DNA from: Ostrinia nubilalis
Taxonomy: Eukaryota; Arthropoda; Insecta; Lepidoptera; Crambidae
Assembly (NCBI RefSeq): GCF_963855985.1
Contig: NC_087095.1
Location: 11,294,001-11,358,000, forward strand
Reading direction: 5' to 3'
Length of the DNA stretch: 64,000 nt
Positions 55,357-64,000 of this stretch are shown here, piece by piece (position 1 is the first letter of the stretch; each line of letters starts with the position of its first letter). The notes below the pieces were generated by a model. That model had not been told where the DNA came from. It did not search any database and worked only from the letters and a program-made list of their open reading frames with translations. The position numbers were made by a program, and so were the translations under genes.

Positions 55357-55481
55357 CACAAAAATTTTACTGATTGCATTTTTGGCATCAGTATCGATCA
55401 CTAATCACCCCCTGATAGTTATTTTGAAAATATATTTCATGTACAGAATTGACCTCTCTACAGATTTATTATAAGTATAGA
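54829..55481 (-). mobile_element. Non-autonomous Helitron (653 bp)
   Basis: Minus strand: A|TCTATACTTATAATAAATCT start with AGAGAGGTCAATTCTGTAC, and an end with hairpin GCGGGCGGCCGC and CTAG. Inside are three tandem copies (about 125 bp) of a segment with CGGTTTAGATTTTTCATACA and CCGTGGGAATTTTG, and a (GACA)n microsatellite (55314-55357). No coding sequence. Confidence 0.85.
55314..55357. repeat. (GACA)n microsatellite inside the Helitron
   Basis: About ten GACA units, nearly perfect, ending in GACACACA. It lies inside the 653-bp Helitron. Confidence 0.95.
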
Positions 55482-56055
55482 TACCCAACAAATTGAAAAC
55501 GAAAGCGTTCACTAGCTCGTGTGTTCACGACCGCTCATTTCTAACCTGTCCATGCCTTCCGACAAGTAAATATTGTATGGACAGACGACCCATAGAACCG
55601 CTCGCATGACTGAACGTAGTTTGTGCCTTGTTATGAGTTCTTCACTTGAATTTTGGCATATTTACGAGCAATTCTGAGGCATGTTTACCCACATGTTTTA
55701 TTGCTAGCCATCCTTGTCAACTGCTATCTGAATTTTATTTTTGTCTATGCTCTGTCGAGTTCTTACTAAGGGTATAAAAGGGATAGGTTTTATTCATTTA
55801 TTCATGCATGAGATGTTGACACAAAGTTGTCTTTATTCTAATTTACTTCAGGGTTCACAATTACAACGAAATTCATGAACTTTCAATATGACTTACAGTA
55901 CTTATTTTTACGTTACCTTAATCAATATAGGTACTTACGAGTACTCTCACCCACGATACCTTATTCAAGCAATAGAGGCCACATGAAAATTATTTTTAAT
56001 TTTTGTGACTGAAATTATGATAATATTAGTTCCGTTGTTAATCTATGGGCAGTAA
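55482..56055. other. No gene seen
   Basis: AT-rich DNA without recognised features. Confidence 0.4.
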
Positions 56056-56196
56056 GCACTAGCCCCACTAGGTGGACCGACAATCTGGTGGAGGTCGCGA
56101 AAAGTACCTACCTGGATGCGGGCACGCAGGACCGGTCGTTATGGAAATCCTTGGGGCAGGCCTTTATCCAGCCGTGGACGTCATTTGACTGAAACA
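56056..56196 (+). repeat. RTE LINE 3' tail, diverged
   Basis: Plus strand reads PTRWTDNLVEVAKSTYLDAG and LWKSLGQAFIQPWTSFD then TGA. It is closest to the subfamily at 49361 (TSF ending). Older than the array at 3715, judging by its many changes and lack of a GATGAT tail. Confidence 0.8.
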
Positions 56197-56771
56197 ATGT
56201 TAATCTATGTCGTATATGAAATGCAATTACGTGTCAAATGCACACGAATTGCTTGCTTTATGTTAACAAACGTTATACAGCGACAGCATACAGGCTTACG
56301 CATAAGCTTTTGTTTCAAAATGACATTCATGAGAACTAAAATAAGATGCCATATTGTCTGTAGATTTCCAACAATTACAATTTCAACGTATTCCAAGTCT
56401 TCTTGGTATTACCTCAAAGTCCAAACAAGTCATGATTCAATTCGCATTAATCTGGTTTGTGGAATAACCGTTACCTTTCAAAACCAACTGTCCATAACAC
56501 AAACATTTCTAATAAACGACACATTTCTAGTGAACGCGTTTTCAACGTTATTTTTAGATCATCCGTTTGAAATATAAATATTAGTAGGTAAATAAAAGAT
56601 TTTCACAATACAAAAAAAAAACAAAATCTAATCTTTTAATTTCCAAACAAGGGGAAATAATGAAAGAAAAAGCCAAATGACGAAAATAAATCAATTAGAA
56701 CTTAGTTAATTGCGCTAATTTAAGATCTTTGTTTGTGACGCTTATGGATGTTGTGACTTAATGATTTTATA
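56197..56771. other. No gene seen
   Basis: A 153-codon frame (56116-56577) partly overlaps the LINE tail in another frame and has no recognisable domain; treated as chance. Confidence 0.4.
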
Positions 56772-57042
56772 CTTGCTTTGCTCCGCGGCTTCACCCGGGT
56801 GAATTTAAATTAATTCTTTTTGGTTAAAGATAGTGCGCTATCATTAACATTTTATCAAAAGCATAATATTATGTACTAAAAGAGAATTTACGGGTAAAAT
56901 ACTCTCTAGACAAAGTTTTAAGTATACGTGTCAGTTTTAATACTGAAATCGCTCCAGCGTTTTTTATGTACTTAGATGCTTGACTCTTGAAAGAGTTCGA
57001 AATTAAAATCGGTCTAGACGGAGAAACTTAAGCATTTATAAA
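56772..57042 (-). mobile_element. Degenerate Helitron-like fragment
   Basis: Plus strand shows ACTTGCTTTGCTCCGCGGCT TCACCCGGGTG, a decayed version of the ACTAGC..CCGCGG..CGCGTGG end, and runs to GCATTTATAAATAAC. Both ends are diverged. Confidence 0.45.
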
Positions 57043-58837
57043 TAACACATGAAAGTGATTAGCCTAATTTTAATATCATATGTAGACATTGCAATAAGGT
57101 CATGGAGAATGTTAATGAGACCGCAGTAGTGCGGTAACGGATTGAGCCTAGATTTCTACCAATATGATAAAGTACTAATGTAATAAACATATAGTAGGTA
57201 GGTATGTAATATGAAAATGAAATATTTTATTCAGCGACGCAAATATCTAGGTAAGTAATTCCTAATCCTTCTTTAGAAGTTACCTTCAAGGATATTATTT
57301 ATTTATCTCTGAAGAATTTTCATCAATCATCAATTTTTTTCTCTGAAAACAACATTTATTTCGGAGTTCAAGTTGCTAATTATATCACGAAAAACATTAT
57401 GATTGACAACACATCTCCCCTGGGATTCGTTTGTATATTTTCCGTTCCCCTAAAACAATACATTTGTTGAAAACAAATCCATTTTGCTTGTTCGGAAGAC
57501 AATAATTATTATCCTATTACAAAAGCAAATTGAGAAACAAGATTCGCTCTTGGTAATTTGTTCATCCTCTCCCAATTACACAAAAGAACGAAAGTATCAA
57601 AGTACAAAATGTGGGGGAGATTCAGATTATTTTTTCCACTTTATTTCCTTTTTCGTGTAATTGACTTAATTAATTAAACTTGTGGTTCTCCCGTAATTTT
57701 ATTGTAATTGCACCACAAAGGCAGGTACAGATTATAAGTTTTCACTTGCCACAAACAAAATACTGTCACTGGCTGGAAAAAACATAAGAGGTCGTCTAGC
57801 AGTTTAGCAGTGCACTGGCCGTTAATAAAAAGAAACAGATGACAATCATTGAACCTAAAATTAAAACTTAAGTCGCTATTGTCTATAATCACCCTAACTG
57901 TCTGAGAGCTTAATTTTAAGGAGATTCGCTTGATGATGATGATAATAATAGATTGAGAATCCAATTATCCTTATTCAATTAAGGCGTTACGTGTAAGTTG
58001 GTACGTGCTCCGTAGAGCTTATTTCGTAGCTCATGATATTTTTAAAATACTGTCTTTGATTTCAGTAGATTACAAAACCGACATAGATCAGTGGTACCCA
58101 AAGTGATCTACTCGAATATTCGATCCACAGAAGTTAACCACAATCTGCAAGAGGCAGTAGAGTTGTAATTGGAGATCAATGACAGATACCAGTAGTATAA
58201 GTACATGTTATAGCGCACCATTTAACGTGTATCACGTTTGAATCACTCCTTATCATCATCATCATCGTCATCATCATCATCATTTTTTCGACATAACTTT
58301 TTTAACTTTTTAGTTGCCATTTTACCTTAAGTTCTCCCATTTGTTTCTACGCGCTTGTAATAATAACATTCCGAGGTTGACACCAAGAGCATCAAAGTAA
58401 GAGGCAGCGCTAATACTACAAGCACAAGTACGTCTTAAAGCAAACTACACTCATCAACGCATAAAGCGCTTTGTTACGCACGGATCACCGCTGTAAACAC
58501 CGATACCTACTACCGTCTAATCACAAACGCTGCAAGCTATTTTGAATCTTACATCTCAGTTTTAAATGTCAGATTCGAAGTGCTGGTGCCACCCTGCGCG
58601 TAGACAGACCGTAACATACCCACAACACTTCGCTGTAGAGGCAAGTACCCAATTTGAGGTTTTAATTAGCATATCTGAACTGAACGAGTCAGAGTGCGGC
58701 ATGTGTGTACATGGCCTATATGAATTGTGTTGATAAAGAAAGCGAGTCTGTTTGACGGTACACTGAAATTGCAATAGAAATAATTACATAATATTATCAC
58801 GTTGAAACCTATTAATGAAGAATTAATTGTATCTTTA
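57043..58837. other. No gene seen; (ATC)n run
   Basis: AT-rich DNA with a (CAT)n run at 58253-58285. Short frames at 57674-57964 and 58562-58774 are unrecognised. Confidence 0.4.
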
Positions 58838-58957
58838 GGCTGGGTTGCACCATCTTACTTTAACTTTGACAAACGTCAAAAATCTGTCAAACTCTAAAAA
58901 AAAACGCTGATTATCGTTATAGTTACGGTCAAAGTTAGGTGGTGCAACTCAGCCTTA
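58835..58957. mobile_element. Harbinger-type MITE, copy 4 (117 bp)
   Basis: Element 58838-58954 flanked by TTA on both sides. Same length and ends as copy 1 (GGCTGGGTTGCACCATC; GTGGTGCAACTCAGCC), and the middle is also alike. Confidence 0.88.
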
Positions 58958-61395
58958 GTCTTTGATAACTTTTATCTATGAAATTCAAACAAATACCAGC
59001 CTTCAATAAGCTCATTCATAATGAATTTTGAATAAATACCAGTTCAGTACATTTAACTGAAATGATATAATGTCATATGCAACGAACATTCATCGTCGCG
59101 TTTTATGGAAACATCACGTCTGAATTATAGTCTGAATGTAATTTCGATGAGTTAGTAATAAATTCGATTTTAATTGCAGTAAACGCATTCGCACAATCAT
59201 TTGGTGTGAAATTACGGCTACTAATTATATTCGACGCAAATATAAATCACATTTCAATGGAGTATTTTACACTTGGGTTTTCGAATTCCAAGAAACTCGC
59301 GTATCCAATTTAAATGTGGTGTTAATAGGTCGAAAAAAGCGTAATTCCAAGAGAATGGTTTAAAAAATCTGTGAAAAAGAAAATGCTGCCATGGGTCATC
59401 CTTGGTCAATTTTGAAGAGTTCCTGAAAATTTCACTTAGGTCTATAAAAGCTGTGTAAATACGGCCTAGTGCAATAAGCGTTTATCGCGCGTTTTTGACG
59501 TCTAAAATCTTCGTTAAGATTTTATCACGCCTCGTATCTTAGCTTGGCTGGTTACCCAATCGAATAACGATTACAATATTTATTAAATTAGTATGCATTG
59601 GCATCGAGTAGTGTCGAAAACACATCGCAATGAAACGCCAAACTAAAAATTTCAATATGCTGAGTACGAAGATGGCAATTTGTTATAAGTGGTGGCGTGT
59701 AAAGTTGCCGAGTTTATGTGAAAAGTTGTAGACACCGTGCAGACGACGAAGTCTAGTGCTAGGGACGTGACGTCCTGTAAGTGCTAGGATTCTCCTAGAA
59801 TGCAACTAGCACTTTCCTGCGAGACTATGATTTTGCAGCGGCCAGCAAACAGATGAAAGTCTATGATAAAATGAAATTATTTTAGAGTGGTGATAGAGAC
59901 GCTATATTTTTGTGTTTCTGTTGGTTAAGTGAATCGTTTAAATGTTTAATTTCCATTGGAGAAAGGTCCAATTTTTTTATTGTTCTGCGACTTTTAGTTA
60001 TCATATGTTTTTGCACGTGCACAAAATACGTACTTAGTGAGGAAATGTCAAAAACTCAAGAATCAACTCAAAAAACATTCTACTCGTATTACATATGTAT
60101 GTAATTTAGCACAATTTATCGCTCGTAAATAATATAATCTATCAATTGTATAAATACTACCAAATTTAAGAGTAAGTAATTTTCGATAAAAATTGCTGTC
60201 TAAGCAGCTCACGTGTCTTTCACGCAGGCGTGGAGGCAAATTGTCGTTTCACCTAAATATTGATGTTAACTTTAGGCATTTTCTGACTCCTGTCCTGCAT
60301 TTGACAGTTTCATTTACGTATACACTTGACTCAATGTTTTTCCGTAAAGTCCTCACATGATTTTGTCGCCCCTATTTCAGGGTTGACAAGTACATTATAT
60401 TTTATCAAATACTACCTTTTACACATGTATATGATGTTTAGCAAACTTGTGTTTTATTGCACATAAACAAAACACTTCTTGTTACCTACTTTTGTGTAAT
60501 ATTTTAATCGACAACATTCCTCCTTTCATTTCTCCAAATTCATCTCCAAATCTCTTCAGTTAATTTTATGGCATGTAAGTACGAGTATATTAAAATTGAT
60601 TTTCCATTCTTGTCATGGATTTATTGATACAAATATTAGGCCGATCCGAATCCAGGAATTTGATAGCATACAACCAGTATGGAATACAAGACAATACGTT
60701 TGGTCCAATTATATTCTGATGACAACAGTGGCATGTGAAACGCACTAAGCTGGATAGCCTATTTGGAAGATTCCGGGAACATGGTGGTACCTTGAGGTAT
60801 TGGACAGGGGATGCCTAAATGTTCAATCAGAAATCTGGGAACTGCTAGTATTATAATCCATTCGAACAGGCTGATTGTTCTAAATATCCAGGATTATTTT
60901 TTTGTAACAATCAGCATCAAAGAAGCAGCTCTTTGGGCTCTTTCAAATTTGATAATTTTAAATGCAGTTTTCATACAATTTCCCGCGTGGGGCCCTGAAA
61001 ATGGTGTACTAACATAGGGCTCAAAATGTCTTATTTGAAAGAACTCTGCCTCACGGATGCTGCTTTATTTTTAAGTAAGAATAGTACTAGTATTATTTTG
61101 TTTTATTATTTCTTGTTTTTAATTTATTGTACAAAATTGAGCACCTACATAAATGCTCTACGAGTAAATAAACAATGTAATATTTCGATACAAACTTTTC
61201 AGAATGACATTGCTGAATCATTTCCGCTAAAACGGAGTTTTGGAGCCGGATGCTCTTACAGACATAAGGTTTCACCTTTTGACGAACTTTGACCCGTTCT
61301 CAGAAGTAGACCTTTACTGCTGGCTTGTTTATTTTTAATATCTATAGATTACCAAGAATTTAACAGTCAATAAGCTGGCTTCCTTTTTAACGCCG
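58958..61395. other. No gene seen
   Basis: 2.4 kb of AT-rich DNA with frames no longer than about 88 codons. A GC-richer block at 60640-60960 could be an old LINE but I could not match it. Confidence 0.4.
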
Positions 61396-61624
61396 TTAAC
61401 CCTCGCTGTACGAGGTGGGGTGTGACACACCCCAGTCCTTTAAAAATAGCCACAATTTTAAAAATTTGCAAGTGCTGAATTTCAAATTCTCAGTAGCTGG
61501 AATTATGACACTGCTGCTTCGATCACCGTTGCAAAATCAGTCCAGCGGTGACTACCAACTGAGTTACATGCCTTTAAAGTGCGTGTGGGTGTCACACACC
61601 CCACCTGGTACGGGACGTTGTTAA
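61396..61624. mobile_element. TTAA-flanked MITE (221 bp), piggyBac-type
   Basis: Element 61400-61620 between TTAA copies (61396-61399, 61621-61624). The left end has CTGTACGAGGTGGGGTGTGA and CACACCCC; the right end GGGTGTCACACACCCC and ACCTGGTACGGGACG. The two ends share GTAC(G/C)AGGTGGGGTGTG in inverted orientation. The motif reappears at 63578-63642. Confidence 0.75.
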
Positions 61625-62171
61625 AAAGTTTAAAAAAAAATCTAACAGTTTTGGTGTAAATTATATATTTTTAGCTTTGTCAATTGAATAAAATTCAATA
61701 CAAATATTATTTTTCGTGATTTTTACGGTATCTGAAATTTTCAAGCACTTACAGTCAAATGAGATGACTTTTAGTGCGAATCTGGAAGTTTAGTACTGAG
61801 ATCCGAAGATGTATGTGAACATACACTTATGGGCTACAATTTATACTTGGTGATACAATTTATGGGCTACTGAAATGGAATAACATATTTTATAAATAAA
61901 TAAAATTGTTACGCTCCCATTTTATGCATTGAGCATACTCATTTTCTTTCATCAGAATTGTGGTAAATTGAAAACCGATGATCAAAACAAATTTATACCC
62001 TTCAAGTTTTTAATTTACTTTTAAATTATAAGTAAATACTTGTACTTTGTTAAATAAAAACGGTTGTCATAATTAAAGGCACTAATTAAAAATTATACAT
62101 AGGAAACTGATTCCTAAATTACAAGAACAACGGAAATTGTGTCTTTTTGTTTTTTTATGATAAAAATGTTA
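61625..62171. other. No gene seen
   Basis: AT-rich DNA without recognised features. Confidence 0.4.
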
Positions 62172-62206
62172 TCTATACTTCTATACTAATATTATAAAGC
62201 TGAAGT

Positions 62207-62410
62207 TGTTGAACATGACGCTCAACCACCATAAGGAAGCTATGGTGTTAGTGCATCTAATTTACACAATCTTGGTTTGTCTATATATACTGGGCAGGGT
62301 AAAAAACTTCGTCACCGCGATGCAGGATTGTATGCGCGGTGGAATTTGCCATAGTAAGATCGTAACAGCGGTTCTGTTGGTACGGTTTGTAGTGGCGCAA
62401 TTTATTAATC
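62207..62410 (+). other. Helitron-carried insert with an open frame, possible captured fragment
   Basis: This roughly 204-bp segment is present only in copy 2 of the Helitron family, near its 5' end. It is richer in G+C than the Helitron and open throughout in one frame (NMTLNHHKEAMVLVHLIY, ILVCLYILGRVKNFV, then RGGICHSKIV). No ATG begins it cleanly and I do not recognise it. Helitrons are known to capture host fragments, so this is a candidate. Confidence 0.35.
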
Positions 62411-62908
62411 ACAGTTTGTTTATTTGGTTGAACGCGCTAATCTCAGGAACTACTGGACCAATTTGAAAAATTCTTTTTGTGTTGGATAGTCCGTTAATCC
62501 CTGAAGGCTTTAGGCTATATATCATCACGCTAAGACCACTAGGAGCGGAGCACCAATGAAGAATGTTTCAAATCAGTGATTTTTTTCCTTTTGAGAGCTG
62601 ACGCTGCGTAAACGGTTAAAGTTTCGCATAAATTATGTATGATAGGATTTTCCCCTTTAAAAGTTCTACAAAAAAGTCCGCGACAGCATATGTCTATCTT
62701 TTATGGTTGGCTCACTGTAACCTTTTTGTCTGGATGTCTGGATGTTTGTTCCTCTTTCACGCAAAAACTAATAAACGGATTTTGTTGAAACTTTACAGTA
62801 TTATTATTTATAACCCAGGCTAACATATAGGCTACAATTTATGACGATATGTGACAAACTAAATTTCAATAAATAGTTAAGAGGTGAGAAATATCTTTAA
62901 AAACGCCA

Positions 62909-63220
62909 TCTATCGACGTGCTTTTGACGGTCGTAAACATTCATGAGAGCGAAGCCGTGAAACGTATCATTAGTCCTAATTAGGAACTAAATATTACATA
63001 TAGAACTGTTCATAATATTTAAAATTTAGTCAATAAAGATATTTTATGTAATTGAATAATTCACTGTGTTTAAACGAGCAAATCAAAGTCTAAATTAGTG
63101 ACCGCCATCTATCGACGTGCTTTTGACGGTCGTTAACATTCATGAGAGCGAAGCCGTGAAAAGTATCATTAAAAATTTATGTAATTGAATCATTCACTGT
63201 GTTTAAACGATCAAATAGTA
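62909..63220 (+). repeat. Internal tandem duplication in the Helitron (about 190-bp unit)
   Basis: CGCCATCTATCGACGTGCTT, TTGACGGTCGT(A/T)AACATTC and GAGCGAAGCCGTGAAA occur at 62912 and again at 63104. The AATTGAAT(A/C)ATTCACTGTG end is at 63051 and 63184. The second unit is shorter. Confidence 0.85.
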
Positions 63221-63316
63221 TTCAAACATTTAGATAGTAACATTAAAAACCATTTAAAAATCCTATGAGAACTTTTTCGACTTCTACACGGACAAAGTCG
63301 CGGGCAAAAGCTATTT

Positions 63317-63383
63317 GTAAAATCATCATCATCATCATTTCAGCCATAGGACGTCCACTGCTGAACATAGGCCTTAGTAAAAT
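63317..63383 (-). mobile_element. 53-bp RTE LINE insertion in the Helitron
   Basis: Insert 63324-63376 lies between two perfect copies of GTAAAAT (63317-63323, 63377-63383). Minus strand: AAGGCCTATGTTCAGCAGTG then the GGCTGA end and (GATGAT)n. The matching Helitron at 14.22 kb has a single GTAAAAT and no insert, so the empty site is visible. Confidence 0.95.
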
Positions 63384-63456
63384 AATTAGACTAAATTATT
63401 AAAAGTGCCTACCCAAAGTCATTAGTCCACGCGGACGAAGTCGCGGGCACAGCTAG

Positions 63457-64000
63457 TAATACATATTTTCAGCTCAGAGCATTTCTTAAACCTAATTAGC
63501 ATACGTAAATAATCAATATTAAATATTAAATTCTACCTAAAAAAATGTTGAATGTAAATTTTATCACTTTGTATATTGGGGTGTGTCATACCCCACCTGG
63601 TACGGGACGTAACTTTTAGTCACCTCGTACACGGAGGGTTAATAGTATTTGAAAATTTTCCACAGCAGCAGAATTTTCTGCCCACCGCCCGGCGGAGTCG
63701 AGCTGTCAAGAGCAGGCCGGATCGGAAATGGCGCTGGCAAAAAGTAACTATCACGCACGGACATCATTTTATTTTGCGAATATTTTTAGCGGAAACTTTA
63801 TTACAGTTTTTGTTTGGAAAGCGGTTGGAAAAAAGACAAATTTTATTGCTGTCAGTCATTGAGGTCGAAAGTTTAATTTATTTTGCTGGTGTATCGAAGT
63901 GTTTTTGGTATATTCCTGTATAAAATCGCGCATGCTTTCATCAAGATTTAATTTGGTATTTTAATATACTCGTACTAAGGGCTGATTTTTCAATCGTCGG
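63457..64000. other. No gene; TTAA-MITE end at 63578-63642
   Basis: 63578-63638 carries GGGGTGTGTCATACCCC, ACCTGGTACGGGACGTAA and CACCTCGTACACGGAGGG, ending in TTAA (63639-63642). Both end motifs of the 61400 MITE are here side by side, so this is a rearranged or deletion-fused copy. A 115-codon frame at 63576-63923 is partly inside it and is unrecognised. Confidence 0.55.

Larger units (their letters stand above)
62172..63456 (+). mobile_element. Helitron, 1.29 kb, family H1 copy 2
   Basis: Starts with TCTATACT then TCTATACTAATATTATAAAG (a short duplication of the start, so position 62180 is the alternative) and ends CGCGGACGAAGTCGCGGGC, CTAG|T (63453-63457). It shares about 310 bp of 5' interior and about 180 bp of 3' interior with the copy at 12113. 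It differs by a unique 5' insert (about 62207-62410), a segment shared with the Helitron at 52257, a tandem duplication (62909-63220) and a 53-bp RTE insertion at 63324. No Rep/helicase. Confidence 0.85.

Noticed and set aside
56116..56577. 153-codon plus-strand open frame
   Set aside because: Begins in a shifted frame of an RTE tail and continues into AT-rich DNA; no recognisable domain.
63576..63923. 115-codon open frame at the right edge
   Set aside because: Starts inside a MITE end and has no recognisable domain; possibly part of something beyond the window but unsupported here.

Overview
This is a stretch of AT-rich insect nuclear DNA, almost certainly from a moth or butterfly (Lepidoptera). 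The evidence is the repeat content: Helitron ends with the (T)CTATACTAATATTATAAA start and the GC-rich hairpin before CTAG, RTE-type LINE tails ending in a (GATGAT)n run, tRNA-headed SINEs, and Harbinger-, hAT-, mariner- and piggyBac-type MITEs of the kinds common in lepidopteran genomes. I recognise no complete host gene. The only long coding regions belong to transposable elements, so the window reads as intergenic or intronic DNA heavily colonised by mobile DNA.

Layout. 1-3140: 3' half of a Ty1/copia retrotransposon (integrase end, reverse transcriptase, RNase H, 3' LTR). 3.7-4.3 kb: a tandem array of RTE 3' tails. 4.6-6.3 kb: two SINEs and an inverted-repeat element. 7.4-15.4 kb: Helitrons and MITEs, including a 2.2 kb Helitron (12113-14301) with a nested MITE. 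16.6-20.5 kb: a LINE insertion with clear target duplications, a CpG-rich patch with a possible first exon, a TATA-box region, a 41-bp minisatellite, and a possible promoter/first exon on the minus strand. 21.6-22.5 kb: a repeat containing a 320-bp near-perfect palindrome. 23.4-27.1 kb: a candidate host exon, followed by an unclassified 3.5 kb segment bounded by inverted copies of a GAGTACTGGGTC-like motif and filled with RTE LINE debris. 28.3-31.2 kb: Harbinger, mariner and hAT MITEs.

31274-40222 is the centrepiece: a full-length Ty3/gypsy retrotransposon with two 248-bp LTRs that look identical by eye and a 4-bp CTAG target duplication. It encodes a single Gag-Pol frame whose Gag begins with an SR-protein-like arginine/serine-rich region. 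Its reverse transcriptase is split by a 1354-bp piggyBac-type element carrying the remnant of a transposase, and its 3' untranslated region holds nine copies of a CCCCAGTGTGG motif. 40.5-42.4 kb: an inverted second copy of the repeat at 29.1-30.8 kb, a twin-primed RTE tail and a SINE. 42.4-47.2 kb is mostly featureless. 47.2-64 kb: a 1.4 kb element with terminal inverted repeats, nested LINE and Helitron fragments, Harbinger MITEs, a TTAA-flanked MITE, and a second Helitron (62172-63456) of the same family as the one at 12-14 kb.

The elements are mostly independent of one another, but several nested or paired copies give clean empty-site comparisons that allow relative dating. I see no bacterial-type operon, CRISPR array, rRNA or intact tRNA gene, and no convincing novel multi-gene system. 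The host-exon calls rest on splice motifs and open frames only.
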